Source: Spiroplasma endosymbiont of Poecilobothrus nobilitatus
GTDB lineage: Bacteria; Bacillota_I; Bacilli_A; Mycoplasmatales; Mycoplasmataceae
Length of the DNA: 64,000 bases
NCBI RefSeq assembly: GCF_964030655.1
Contig: NZ_OZ034915.1
Span: 806,001 to 870,000, forward strand
Reading direction: 5' to 3'
Position 1 is the stretch's first letter; the number at the start of each line of letters is the position of its first letter. This document shows, in pieces, positions 21,454-31,674 of this stretch. The notes below the pieces were generated by a model. The model was not told the DNA's origin, searched no databases, and worked only from the letters and a program-made list of their open reading frames with translations. A program made the translations under genes and the position numbers.

Positions 21454-21978
21454 TTATCAAATATTTTCTAATTGTAATAACGATGCTTTCATTTCTAACC
21501 CACCACCACGATAGCCACGTAAAGCATTATTTTTTCCTAAAACACGATGACAGGGAACAAGAATTGTGATGGCATTATTGCCAATTGCTGTTCCCGCCGC
21601 TCGCATTGCTTGCGGACGTCCAATTTTTTGTGCAATATCAGCATAACAAGTTGTTGTTCCATATGGTATTTTAGCAACTTCTGCTCAAACCTTTTTTTGA
21701 AACGAAGTACCAGTGAAATCAAACGCTAAAGTAAAAAATGTTCGTTTTCCCATTAAATATTCCGTTAATTGTTCCATAACAAGGTTCGTTTTTCCTTCTT
21801 GATCAGCAATTAATAAAATATTTGGTCTCTTTTTCTTCAACCAAGATTCTAATTCATTAAACCCTTTGTTATTAGAACCAATAAAAGTTACGCTTTGCTC
21901 AGAAACAGCAACATATAAATTTCAATTATTAACCTTTAAATTGTTATAATACCATTTAGTTAACTTTTGTTTGGTCAT
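21454..21978 (-). CDS. ogt: methylated-DNA--protein-cysteine methyltransferase
   Basis: Suicide repair protein that takes alkyl groups from O6-alkylguanine. The 174-residue protein has the DNA-binding helix RPQAMRAAGTAIGNN and the acceptor-site motif ILVPCHRVLGKNN with the reactive Cys in PCHRV, followed by RGYRGGGLEMKASLL. The C-terminus is LENIW then TAA under code 4. Start ATG 21978 is preceded by AGGTTATAAGAT. Intact and apparently monocistronic. Confidence 0.94.
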
Positions 21979-22275
21979 ATCTTATAACCTCCTAGTTATT
22001 GCTGTTTTTGATTAAAATAAATTATTTTGTGCTTTAAGGTATTTAAATTATACTATTAATTTATGAAAAACTATTTATAATTAGCAAATTTTTTTTATTT
22101 TTTATTTTTTTATTAGGCGCTGTGTAGATACAAACGACATGTTAAGTTAATAATAAAATATTTTTAATAAATTGCAATCATTTTTTCAAAAAAAAAATAA
22201 ATTTTTGTTATTTCATTTTATTTTAAGTGTATTTAAGCATACTGAAAAATAATTTATTAATTTTAACTAATAAAT

Positions 22276-23252
22276 TTATTTAATATTTTGTAAAAACATT
22301 TCTTTCGCACTTATTCAATTTAAACACGGTCGGAGTTTATCATTTATAACATTAACTACTCAATCTATCATTTTTTGACTAACATTATTAAAATCAGTTA
22401 CCTTAGGAAGTCAATATCTAAATTCGCCATTAATATGTTCAATTAATGGTTTTTGTTGTGGTTTACCAGGATCACAAAAATAAACTTGTGTTTCAGCAAA
22501 TATTTCTATTTCTCTCCACTTACTAAATTCTTTCCCGCGGTCTGTTATTATTCCTTTAATTTTCCCAATTAAATTATTATTTATAACAATATCTTTAAAT
22601 TTTGTTATAATTTCACTAGCACTATTGTTTTTTAATTTCACTGCAAAGTAATTGTTACTTGATCGTTCAACTAATACCAAGCAACTAGATTGATGGTGTT
22701 TTCCCACAACAGTATCCATTTCAAATCAACCAATACTAGAAACTTTATTTTCAATATCTCAAATTGATTTTAAATCAATTAATTTTCCACGATTATCAGG
22801 TTTTCCTTTTGTTTTATATTTTTTACCACGATGGGGTAAATTTTCTTTTTTTTAATCCAAATTCCCCTAAGCGAATTCATTTATAAAAAGTTTTAACACA
22901 AGCAGGAAATTTAACACCAAACTTCAATAACAATAAATCAATTGTTCGGGTGTATCGTGGTATTTATTAAATCTTATTTTAATAAAATCTAACTGCTCTT
23001 TTTTAAATTCAGGTAGTTTTTTAATGCATTTTTTACGTTTTTGTTTATAATATTTTTGTGATTGATATGGATTATAATCTTGTATATTTTTAAATCGCTT
23101 AATTTCTCTTTTAACAGTATTAACTCAACGACCAGTTTGTCGTGATATTTCAGATAAATTAATCGTACCATTTTTCTTTTTACAAGCATCAGATAACAAT
23201 AAATCCTTAAATAAATCTCGTTCATCAAATATTAAATGTTTAAATTTTCTCA
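22276..23252 (-). pseudogene. IS30-type transposase (IS-D), frameshifted
   Basis: The product begins MRKFKHLIFDERDLFKDLLL and has the IS30 N-terminal helix-turn-helix SEISRQTGRWVNTVKREIKR. The catalytic part MDTVVGKHHQSSCLVLVERS (first Asp), GIITDRGKEFSKW (second Asp) and QKPLIEHINGEFRYWLP (Glu) is intact, but two frame breaks separate it from the N-terminus. One lies near 22940 and one is in a run of eight A (minus strand) near 22850. SpV1-type phages are known to carry IS30-like transposases, so this may be a phage leftover. Confidence 0.85.
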
Positions 23253-23319
23253 TTTTTATACAAATTCCTTTCATTTTTTCTTATAATGTATTATATATAA
23301 AATAAAGAGGTTAATCATT

Positions 23320-24540
23320 TGGAATGGCAACACTTTTTAGGACACTTTTTATATAGACATTTGTTTTCTAAAAGTAACTGGAGATAAATAATTTAAACTG
23401 CCATGAATTCGAATATTGTTATATCAATGCACAAAATCAAAAAGTTCGTATTTTAATTGTGTTAAATTTTTAAATTTTTTACCCTTAATAAATTCAGTTT
23501 TAAAAGTTTTGTAAGTTGTTTCAGCCACAGCATTATCATAAGGGCAGCCTTTATTGCTTAATGATCTTTTAATATTAAAAGTTATTAAAATTTCATCAAT
23601 GATTTTATTTTTAAACTAATTACCACGATCAGTATGAAATAGAGTTATTTGATTTAATGGTCGTGTTATTTTATGAAAAGCTTGTTGGGCCAGTTCGGCT
23701 GTTTTATTCGGCCCAGCACTATAACCAATTATTTCGCGATTAAACAAGTCAATTAATAAACAAATATAATGTCATTTAGCGCCAACTTGAACATATGTTA
23801 AATCACTAACAATAACTTCATTAGGTTTTTTGTTATTAAATTTACGATTTAAAATATTATTAATTTGGTCATTATTGACTGTTGTTTTATGATTATGATA
23901 TTTTAATTTGATGTATTTAGAAACCAAATTATTTTTGATCATAAAGAATCTGATTTTTCGCCGCGATAAGATGATATCTTTTCTGTTTAAAATAACTTTA
24001 ATTTTGCGAGCCCCATAAATTTTTCGACTTTTATTAAAGGCACTGATAATTTCTTGTTCATAATTATTAACTTGCTTGTTAATACATTTATTAGTTTGAT
24101 AATAATACGTTGATTTTGATAAACCCAAAATCTTACATATTTTTCTTACTGAATATTTTGTTTTGTTGTTATTAATTATTGTTTTTTTGGCCATTATCAG
24201 TGCGGCTTGCTTTAAAATGTCATTTTCCATTTTCAAGTCTTTAAGTTTCTTTTCGTAAAGTTATTATTTCATTTTCTTCTAGTGTGCGATTGTCTTTTGC
24301 TTTAAATGAACCAGAATTATTATAATTTTTAACTAAACTATAAATAGTTGGTTTTGGTAAATTATATTCTTACCCTAGATTAATAACACTTTTACCATTT
24401 TTATATAGCATGATAATTTGTTTTTTAAATTCTTCAGAGTATGAAGTTTTATTTCCCATTTTTATATTCCTTCTTTCTTAATAATTTTATCTAATTTTGA
24501 AGTCTATATAATTATGGTCCTAATAATTGTAGCCCATCCA
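23320..24540 (-). mobile_element. IS-A copy 5 (full length, broken)
   Basis: The element is 1221 bp with both ends present. A one-base insertion at about 24247 shifts orfA. A two-base deletion at the orfA/orfB junction (near 24185) removes the orfA stop, so orfA-end and orfB read through in one frame from 24236. OrfB has TAG where other copies read GNEF (near 23617). It truncates rpe on its 5' side. Confidence 0.92.
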
Positions 24541-25010
24541 ACTTTAATTTTCTTTCAAATAAGTGGGTCAAATTGTTGTCCAGTAAAGCCTGGTTTAATT
24601 GCCATTAAAGTTACTAAATTAATAGAAGCTAACAGCGGAACAATTTCATTAATGTCATTATTAAGATCTAAGGCAATGCCAACTTTAAGGTGATGTTGTT
24701 TTATCGCAGTAACTAAATTCTCCCCTTCTCCCCTATTTTTAACACTATTTCAATGAAAAGTTAAATAATCAGCTTTTGTAAATAATGGAATAATATTCAT
24801 AATATTAAAGGCCATAATATGCACATCAACGGTTAAATTTGGATAATGGTTTTTTAAATCATTGAGTTCTTTTGGGCCCAACCCATAATTTGAAACAAAA
24901 TGACCATCCATTACATCAAAATGAATCCAATTAATGCCCACTGCTTGTAACTTTCTTACTTCACCACTTAAATTAGCAGTATCACCACAATAAATTGATG
25001 GCGTTAACAA
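24541..25010 (-). pseudogene. rpe: ribulose-phosphate 3-epimerase-like gene, 3' end lost
   Basis: The product reads LTPSIYCGDTANLSGEVRKL, then WIHFDVMDGHFVSNYGLGP (metal-binding HFDVMDG of the epimerase barrel), and later MAIKPGFTGQQF, the counterpart of MTVNPGFGGQ. It lacks the last strands and helices because IS-A copy 5 begins at 24540. No ATG is available; the frame could start at TTG 25010 or at an upstream ATT overlapping the end of the PTS gene. Placement after a ula-type PTS suggests a role in ascorbate/pentose use. Confidence 0.72.
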
Positions 25011-25020
25011 TACTGTTTTA

Positions 25021-26891
25021 TTAATGTTCTTGTAAAAATTGTAGTAGTTTTTCTTTTAATTCTGTTTCATCTAATAAATTATCTAACATAATTTTATTCT
25101 GATATGGAATTGAATGTGCTAAATCCGCACCACAAATAACTGCTAAAATTTGTTGGTCAGTATCATCAAAAGCATTCACATTAGTATGGGTTACTTCTAA
25201 GCGCGGTAAATTTAATTCTTGAACAATCCTTTTAATGTTTATTTCAATTAATAATGATGAACCTAATCTTTGCCCACAAACAGCAACAAGTTTGTTACGA
25301 TCGGTAGTTTTAAGTAGCCGGGTTTGGACCAGTGATAGGTTGCTTGGATGGTGCATTAAGATTAGTTTTAATAGGAAGTGGTTTTGATTGGTAATGTTTT
25401 TTTGTTCGTAAAAAAGTTATTAAATTAAGAAGTGGTAATATTAGTCACAAGATAACGGCAAGAACTGGCAACAATCATAAACTAACTTTCCGTCCGACTA
25501 ACTGTCCTAACCCAGCAATTGTCCAAACCTAAGATAAAATCACTATCCCCTCATGTTAAACCGTTTAAGCTACCATTAGCATTTGTTAATGTATGCATAT
25601 ATTTTAAACCAAAAAATAAGAATGGAATAAAAGTCATTAAAATCCCATTTAGGAATGGGCCAAAGATTGCTCCTCATACGCCCCCATACGCATTGTCAAA
25701 GACACCAGCGGTTACTCCGACAAAGAAATGCGGAACAATACTTGGAATCACAATTGCTCAGCCAATAAAACTATGATCTTGTCAGCCAATTTGATGAACA
25801 ATAATAATTGTAATTGCCATGCCAATGATTCCGCCAAGAAATGATACATTAAAGCCAATTAAGACTGCATTTTGGACATATGGAAACATTGTTGGACAAT
25901 CTAACGCCGCTTTTACATTTGGTACTAGCTTTTGAGAAATTCCTTTAAACGAAGGAACAATTTCGGCAATAAACATTCGAACCCCAATTAGTAATACTTC
26001 AACCCCGGCAGCAAAGGTAAATGATTGTAATAATCCTTGGACAAAAACATCTTGGCCAGTATTAAGAATGTTAGCATTAACTAAGGCATCATAGCATTTC
26101 ACACCCCATGCAGTAAAGTAAATAATTAAGTATAAGAAAAACATTGTTATTGCAGTTGCAATATTAGTATTACGTAAGAAGCTTAATCCTTTTGAAAACT
26201 TAATTTCTTCTGTTGATTTAAGTGATTTGCGACTTATTTTTGCAATTACAATTTCAATTCAAGCCGAAAACAAGTATTATAATGATCCGGTATGTCCAAC
26301 TGCTAAGGTATCGGATTTCGTAATTTTAATGACATATTTATTTAATAACGCTGGTGAAATAATCATTCATAGGGATATCAATAATGCACCAGTAATAACA
26401 ATAATTGGTAAATTTTCAACTAAATTTAACCCCGCTAAATTTAAAACACTAGCAAACATTACTGATAAGTAAAATAAGACATGGCCAGTTAAAAGAATAT
26501 ATTTATAAGTTGTAATACGTGCTAATAAAATATTTAATAACATTGCACAAATCATAATTAATGATTCAGCTAACACAATTTTTGGTAAACTATTTAAAAA
26601 TAACCCAGGAATAACATCATTATTAGCAATAATCCCATTAATCCCAAACAATAAATTAAAATCATTTCTTAATTTACCAACTGCACCAGCTAAAATCCGG
26701 GACCCCCACCGATAATTAAAAACCCGATGGTTGTTTTAATTGTTGCCGAAATTGTTTCGGTCAATTTCTTGTGTTGTAATAAACAACCAACTAGGGCAAA
26801 TAAACCAATCAAGATTGCTGGTGTGCCAATAAATTCTTTAAAGAAATTTAAAACATAATCGCCAGTTGTTAAAGATAAAAAAACTTGACAT
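25021..26891 (-). pseudogene. fused ascorbate-type PTS IIC-IIB (UlaA-UlaB-like), multiply frameshifted
   Basis: From ATG 26891 the pieces in three frames join into one protein. It has a polytopic UlaA-like IIC domain (for example MFGINGIIANNDVIPGLFLN, and TMFPYVQNAVLIGFN), a linker, and a C-terminal IIB domain (NKLVAVCGQRLGSSLLIEIN) with the phosphorylatable Cys in VCGQRLGSS. Breaks lie in a T run at the start (near 26883), near 26700 in a G-rich run, near 25530, and near 25325. With rpe downstream it was an uptake-and-catabolism unit that is now dead, unless some breaks are sequencing errors. Confidence 0.8.
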
Positions 26892-27080
26892 TTTTATCCC
26901 TCCTTGCTAATTATCATCTTTGTAGTATTAAGATAATGAAGGTTTCTTCTAACATCTTAAATCAACATAACATATGTCTATTCTGATTTTATTTTTTTCT
27001 TTCTTCTTTGCAATTTGTTTTCTTCTTTTTTGAAAATTTATGCAAAAGTATTTCTAATGTTAATTATTTGGTAAAACAAA

Positions 27081-27115
27081 AACACATGTTAGATTATTAT
27101 TCTAACATGTGTTTC
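27081..27115 (-). terminator. rho-independent terminator after the UPF0154 gene
   Basis: There is a perfect 14-bp stem (AAACACATGTTAGA and its complement) with a 7-base loop. On the minus strand it is followed by TTTTGTTTTACC, a T tract, 30 bp after the stop codon of the gene at 27145. Confidence 0.8.
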
Positions 27116-27144
27116 ATTATTGGCAAAAGATATTAAATCCAATC

Positions 27145-27360
27145 TTATTTTGCGCGTTTCATTGAATTCATAACCTTTTTAATATCTGCTTCCGATGGTT
27201 TGCGTCCCATTTGCATATACATTGCCCGAATTTGTTTTTCAGTAATTGGGGGATTATCACGTAATTGTTTTTGCACAATTTTTTTGGTAATTAAAAATCC
27301 TAAAACTCCACCAATAACTAAACAACCAATCCCAATAATAAGTCCTCCTCATAAAGGCAT
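27145..27360 (-). CDS. UPF0154 (YneF-like) small membrane protein
   Basis: This 71-residue protein has one N-terminal membrane helix (LIIGIGCLVIGGVLGFLITK) and the family's characteristic cytoplasmic part: LRDNPPITEKQIRAMYMQMG and RKPSEADIKKVMNSMKRAK. Function is unknown in all bacteria where it occurs. Start ATG 27360 is preceded by AGGAGGACAACAAGA. Intact. Confidence 0.9.
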
Positions 27361-27581
27361 TCTTGTTGTCCTCCTTTTTTTGTAATAAGTAATTATTAGC
27401 ATAATTCTTATAATATTTTAACATATTTTTTAAGATAAGTCTTATTTTCCTGGTTTTTGTTCGAATATTATTTTAGGTACCAGTTTAACAATAATTTTAA
27501 ACTATTTTCAAAAATAGCTAATCATTAAACCGCTTAATTTAAAAGTATCTTATTTACACATTTATTAAAACACATTTCTTC

Positions 27582-27965
27582 TTTAATTTTGTAGAAAACT
27601 CTTGATATTTATAAAATATACCTAAAATTAGGTATATTTTTAATATAAGAGGTGAATAATTAATAGAAAAAATAATTGAAGAATTAATAAATAGTTTAAC
27701 AGATGATCAATTTTTATAATTTCATGAAAAAGTCAAAAAAGAAGCAGAATTAATTAAAAAACAAAAACGCTTAAATGAAATTGATCAAAAATTTAGGGAT
27801 AAAGGTATTAAATGTCCTAATTGTCAATCTTTTTATTGTGTTAAAAATGGTCATAATCCTGAAGGAAAACAAAAATATTTATGCAAAAAATGTCGTGCTA
27901 GTTTTGATGCTTTTCGTGATCATTTTACGTATTGAAGTCATTTAAATTATGAACAGTGAAATTTT
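27582..27965 (+). mobile_element. IS-C copy 2, 5' fragment
   Basis: The left terminus and about the first third of the transposase gene remain. The start codon is ATA instead of ATG, and a TAA replaces GAA in QFLEF, the same nonsense mutation as in copy 4. Homology stops at 27965, and SpV1-type sequence begins shortly after. Confidence 0.88.
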
Positions 27966-28052
27966 GTAGAAACCACATACATTTTGTGCTTTTGTGGTAT
28001 TTACAGTTTTAGAAATAAATTTTATTAATATTTTAAATAAGGAGTTGAAATT

Positions 28053-28163
28053 ATGCAAACAAAGCAATGTTTTATTTTGCGGTCGTTAGTGAAAAAGTAT
28101 GGTAAAGATATTGTTATTAATACTGTCAATAAGATTGCAAAAGATATTGAAATTAAAAAGTAA
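28053..28163 (+). CDS. 36-residue SpV1-type protein
   Basis: MQTKQCFILRSLVKKYGKDI and a Lys-rich tail ending EIKK; basic and too short to assign. Ribosome site AAGGAG precedes ATG 28053. A near-identical gene is at 52572-52682 in the second prophage piece, and both are followed by the same strong hairpin, so the gene and hairpin travel together. Confidence 0.65.
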   Translation: MQTKQCFILRSLVKKYGKDIVINTVNKIAKDIEIKK

Positions 28164-28165
28164 AA

Positions 28166-28207
28166 GAATAAATTATTCCGCGTAATTTATTAGCGGATAA
28201 TTTATTC
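28166..28207. repeat. phage hairpin conserved in both SpV1 fragments
   Basis: GAATAAATTATTCCGC pairs with GCGGATAATTTATTC with one bulged base. The same structure occurs at 52528-52569 in reverse. It follows the 36-residue gene directly and may be a terminator or a single-strand DNA signal. Confidence 0.7.
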
Positions 28208-28295
28208 AATAATGTTTTTTAAGTGGAGCAAAGCGACAACGGGCGGAGCGAGTTTGCAAATTTCAATTTTTTAATTTATTGAAAGGAGTTATATC

Positions 28296-28445
28296 ATGCC
28301 AGTGTGATTAACATGAATATTTAGTATTTTGATTTTGTTAGGGGTTTTTGCGTTAATTGGTTTATCAATTTATCAAAAAGTTAAACAAATTCAAGGTAAG
28401 AAAAAAGAAAAAAAAGAACTTGAAAAAAGGGAGGATAGAAAATAA
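28296..28445 (+). CDS. small SpV1-type membrane protein
   Basis: This 49-residue protein has one membrane helix ([20 protein letters not shown]) and a highly charged Lys/Glu tail. The start ATG 28296 follows GAAAGGAG. The stop overlaps the start of the coat gene (TAATG), so the two are coupled. A decayed copy is at 52313-52441. Likely a minor virion or assembly protein. Confidence 0.75.
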
Positions 28446-28663
28446 TGAATTTTTTAGCAGATGCAGTTACTTTTGGAACTGGAATGGATTCCATTTGAAC
28501 TGGATTAGGTAATGCAATGGGTAAAGTAAAAGATGCTGTATATGGTATTTTGCCGCAATTAATGACCTTTTTAGGTGATGCGTGAATTATTTTAATTCCA
28601 TTTGGATTATTTATTATTATTAAGATATTAAACTTTTTCCGTCATATGGTTAAAGGATTTTAA
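28445..28663 (+). CDS. SpV1-type major coat protein (probable)
   Basis: A 72-residue protein: an N-terminal amphipathic part ([20 protein letters not shown]), then a membrane segment (AWIILIPFGLFIIIKILNFF) and a basic end (RHMVKGF). Size, hydrophobic core and basic C-terminus fit an inoviral/plectroviral coat protein that sits in the membrane before assembly. It is followed by a large terminator. A copy with a stop and a frameshift is at 52075-52292. Confidence 0.75.
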
Positions 28664-28705
28664 GAGTATATTACTCTATATTCAAAGTATTTTAACAAAA
28701 ACTAA

Positions 28706-28786
28706 GGCACACTAGTTTATTTATTTTTTATTAATTTATTTTATATAACTATTATTTTAAAACTTAATAGTGTTTTTCAGTGTGCC
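28706..28786 (+). terminator. terminator after the coat-protein gene
   Basis: GGCACACT (28706-28713) pairs with AGTGTGCC (28779-28786), with an inner CTATTA/TAATAG stem, followed by AATTTTTATTATTTT. Strong stops after coat genes are typical for filamentous phages. The same outer stem is found in reverse at about 51.95-52.03 kb. Confidence 0.65.
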
Positions 28787-28809
28787 AATTTTTATTATTT
28801 TATATATTT

Positions 28810-28937
28810 AACATTGTTAATAACATTGTTTATTAAACATTAAACAAACAATATATTAGCATTATGTATAACATTGTTAATAATCAGTGTTTTTATCAAT
28901 AAATAAGCAATATATAAACATTAAATATAACATTGTT
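28810..28937. repeat. four AACATTGTT palindromic iterons
   Basis: AACATTGTT occurs at 28810, 28822, 28870 and 28929 in the non-coding gap downstream of the coat gene. Each is a 4+4 palindrome with a central T. A fifth copy is at 51917 where the second prophage piece is cut. They may bind a phage replication or regulatory protein. Confidence 0.7.
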
Positions 28938-29421
28938 TATTAAACAAATATTTAGTTATGAGTTGATAAAATTGAGTAATTTTGTTAAGAAAAATCAAAA
29001 TATAGCAAATTATTTTATTTATAAGGAACTTATCCCTTTTGAAACAGATAAAGCAAGTTTTATAAATTTTCCTAATCATAATCGCCATATTGGTTTTTGG
29101 TTGAGTAATAAATTTATTTATCCTAGTCAAAAACGCTCTGAACAAGTAGCAATCGGATTGATTTATGACAATTCTTATCGTATTGTAAAATATGATGAAA
29201 ATTTAAAACAACACGATTTAAAATATTTAACTGGAACAGAAATAATTGATTTGTATAATCAATATAAACAAAACTATTTTACGCGTATGCATAAAGCATT
29301 ATTTCAAAATGAACCTAAAAAAGTAAAAACAAATAACAATAATAATTTAATAAATTGAAATGATGAAAAAGTAGAACAATTAATTCGTGATTTGGAAGAA
29401 TTAGATAATGAGTTTATATAA
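28933..29421 (+). CDS. SpV1-type protein of unknown function
   Basis: The frame gives about 150-162 residues, depending on the start: TTG 28933, 28963 or 28972; no ATG with a ribosome site is visible. It is soluble and basic in the middle, with [20 protein letters not shown] and a polar tail ([15 protein letters not shown]) ending acidic. Composition would suit a single-strand DNA-binding protein, but no motif proves it. Its end overlaps the next gene. Confidence 0.6.
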
Positions 29422-29557
29422 TTATTGAGTTCAATTTGTTAGTTATATAATTGGTTCTAATGCCCCAGAATTTTTATATGTTATATCATTTGTATTATTT
29501 ATAATTTTATTTTTTGGAATGTTTTTTAAACTTATTCAGAAAATGTGGAGTTTTTAA
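29408..29557 (+). CDS. small SpV1-type membrane protein
   Basis: This 49-residue protein, MSLYNYWVQFVSYIIG with a helix FLYVISFVLFIILFFGMFFK, starts at ATG 29408 and overlaps the previous gene by 14 bp. Probably a minor virion or assembly protein by position. Confidence 0.68.
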
Positions 29558-29559
29558 AG

Positions 29560-29763
29560 ATGCAAAATGATTGAACAAAATTAAAAGAGTTTTTTATTCA
29601 TGTATTTTTGTTTATAGATAAAACAAATGTTGAAACTATTACAACTTGAAATTTAACACAAAATGAATATTTAACTTTAATTGTTGGTGTTTGAATTGTA
29701 ATTTTTTTTTTAACTTGATTCTTATTGTGAATGGTTTTTAAAATAGTTAGGTATTTTAAGTAA
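29560..29763 (+). CDS. small SpV1-type membrane protein
   Basis: This 67-residue protein, MQNDWTKLKEFFIHVFLFID, has a C-terminal membrane helix (LIVGVWIVIFFLTWFLLWMV). Its stop overlaps the start of the ATPase gene (TAATG). Most Trp codons are TGA. Confidence 0.7.
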
Positions 29764-30776
29764 TGAAAAAGTTTGCATTTTTTCTAATAAACTTTTGTTA
29801 TATTAGTGGTTCAATGGTTTTGTTTAGTTTAATTGATTTATTACTTTGAATAATTTCATTAAATTATACTGGTTTAGTATTTTGATTATTATTTGCTTTA
29901 CAATGTGTATATTTTGTTTGGTGAATTTGAAAAAATATTTTTTATCAGTTAAATGTCTTTCGTTTAGTTTATTTTATTTGGGATAATCCTTTATCAGTAA
30001 TTATTGATAAATTAGGAACTGGTAAAACATTGCTTTTAACTTTTCTATCACAAGTTATGAAACTTTTAACGAAGAAAATTTATAGTAATTATCCAATTGA
30101 AGATGATGAAGTAAAACTTTTAACTTTTAATAATTTAGATTTTACTGATAGAACTAAATTAATACCACCATATGATATTTTAATTTTGTTTGATGAGAGT
30201 TTTTTATATATTGATGGAACTAGTCCCCACGAAGTTAAAAAAGTTCATGGTGGTAAAAGTGTGTGGATTGTTTTAGAGAGACATTTTTGTCATCGTGCTA
30301 TATTTACAGTTCGGCGTGAGGGTGTGATGTGAAATAATATTCGTAATTTAGCAAGTGGTATTATTATTCCTATTTCATTGAAAAAACCCGTTAAGTCAAA
30401 ATTAGGTAATATTTTTAATCGTAGTTTTGTTATGCGAATTGGTATTTTCCAAGATATTACGGATTATGAAATTTGAAAAACAAAATCAGTAGAACGAACA
30501 GCAGAAGGTAAACGAGCAAAACATAAGTCGGATGTTGGATTAGGAATTAGTTTTTTTAAGATAATTATTCCGCTTGAATTTGCTAATAAATATGATAGTT
30601 ATTGATTAAGTTTTGTCCGTGATTTAAAAAATGATGAAGTTATTAATAAAAAAGAATATTTTTGAAAGGATATATCAAAATTAAATAATAAACAACGCTT
30701 AGAATTGTTTGATATTGATATTTTGAAAGAAAATTTAAAAGCAAAAAAAGTGAAAGGAAAGAAAAAAGATGAGTAA
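29763..30776 (+). CDS. Zot/pI-like phage assembly ATPase
   Basis: A 337-residue protein. Two or three membrane segments at the N-terminus are followed by a Walker A loop DKLGTGKTLLLTF (about residue 84) and a Walker-B-like stretch YDILILFDESFLYID. This is the arrangement of the Zot / gene I family that drives extrusion of filamentous phages through the membrane. It is intact and coupled to genes on both sides by overlapping stop and start codons. Confidence 0.82.
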
Positions 30777-31083
30777 TTTATTAAGTGAAAGTGTTAATAA
30801 CGATAATTGAAATAAGATTTTTAGTTTTATTTTTGATACTTTTTTATTTTTTTTTGATGTAATTTGAAATACTAAATTACCAATGACAAATATAACAATT
30901 GCTTATTTTTTAATCTTTTTTGTGGTTATTAAGTTATCAATTTATGCTATTCACGGAACATCAACTAATTATAACGATTTAGGTTCAACAGTTAAAAGTG
31001 GTGTTATCAATAGTTTTAAACTATACGGCGCTACTGTTCGGGGTGTTTCTAGTACTAAACCAAGGTTTACAAAAACACATTAA
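30769..31083 (+). CDS. SpV1-type membrane protein
   Basis: A 104-residue protein with two hydrophobic segments (IFSFIFDTFLFFFDVIW and ITIAYFLIFFVVIKLSIYAI) and a polar C-terminus. ATG 30769 overlaps the end of the ATPase gene. No family recognised. Confidence 0.7.
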
Positions 31084-31206
31084 AGAACGAAAACAATTTA
31101 AAGTTAGTCGCAATAAACAACAGTTATAAAAAGTTTAGCAAAACAAGCAAAAACAAGAGAACAAGGGTTTAAAAGAATTCATAGCACTAAAAGAATAAAA
31201 AAATAA
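31043..31206 (+). pseudogene. small basic SpV1-type protein, frameshifted
   Basis: From GTG 31043, overlapping the previous gene, the frame gives HIKERKQFKVSRNKQQL, then TAA. The neighbouring frame continues with SLAKQAKTREQGFKRIHSTK and ends RIKK at 31206. The joined product would be a Lys/Arg-rich peptide that could coat phage DNA. One base was probably lost near 31128. Confidence 0.5.
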
Positions 31207-31224
31207 GTAAGGAGTTGATTTTAT

Positions 31225-31461
31225 ATGATTAAGTTAGTTTTATTGGTAGCGGCAATCGCTATATTTGGAACTGGATTTATTACAGTTATTATTAATCAGT
31301 TGACATCAGCAAAAAATATTATTATGGATTTATATAATTCTGATACTTGGTTGTTATCTATTTTTGAAAAAATGGCGATTTTATTTAGTCATCCGTTAAT
31401 GTTAACAATATCAAGTTTATATATTATTGGTTTTATTATTTCAAAAACATTATATAGTTAG
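31225..31461 (+). CDS. SpV1-type membrane protein with two helices
   Basis: A 78-residue protein. It has the hydrophobic start [20 protein letters not shown], then a middle polar stretch with DLYNSDTW, and a second helix [21 protein letters not shown] 31225 follows AAGGAGTTG. Coat-like in size, but the function is unknown. Confidence 0.7.
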   Translation: MIKLVLLVAAIAIFGTGFITVIINQLTSAKNIIMDLYNSDTWLLSIFEKMAILFSHPLMLTISSLYIIGFIISKTLYS

Positions 31462-31472
31462 GAGATAAATTT

Positions 31473-31674
31473 ATGAAAAGTAATGTAGAAAATAAAAAAG
31501 AAAAGAAACAAAATGGTTTATTTATTTCTTGGGTTGATTTAGTTTTATATTTTATTATTAGTTGTTTATTAGCATTTGTATGTATTTTAGATACAGTTTC
31601 AACGATTGACGAATTAAAAGAAAAATATACTGGTATAAGGTTATATATTTTATGGTTTATGATTTATTATATTA
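31473..31674 (+). pseudogene. SpV1-type membrane protein, truncated by IS-A
   Basis: MKSNVENKKEKKQNGLFISW starts a larger protein with at least two membrane segments (LVLYFIISCLLAFVCILD and YILWFMIYYIM). The phage sequence ends at 31674 where the 3' end of IS-A copy 6 begins. By position it may be the start of the adsorption (pIII-like) protein. Confidence 0.65.

Larger units (their letters stand above)
28000..31674 (+). mobile_element. SpV1-type filamentous prophage fragment 1
   Basis: A run of very small, mostly overlapping plus-strand genes for hydrophobic proteins surrounds a Zot/pI-like ATPase, with a coat-protein gene, strong hairpins and repeated palindromes between genes. This layout is that of Spiroplasma plectroviruses (SpV1). 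The fragment stops inside a gene where IS-A copy 6 begins. Part of it is repeated in inverse orientation at 51.9-52.7 kb. Confidence 0.85.

Noticed and set aside
27081-27115. Long palindrome as a regulatory operator
   Set aside because: Its position just after a stop codon and the following T tract fit a terminator better.
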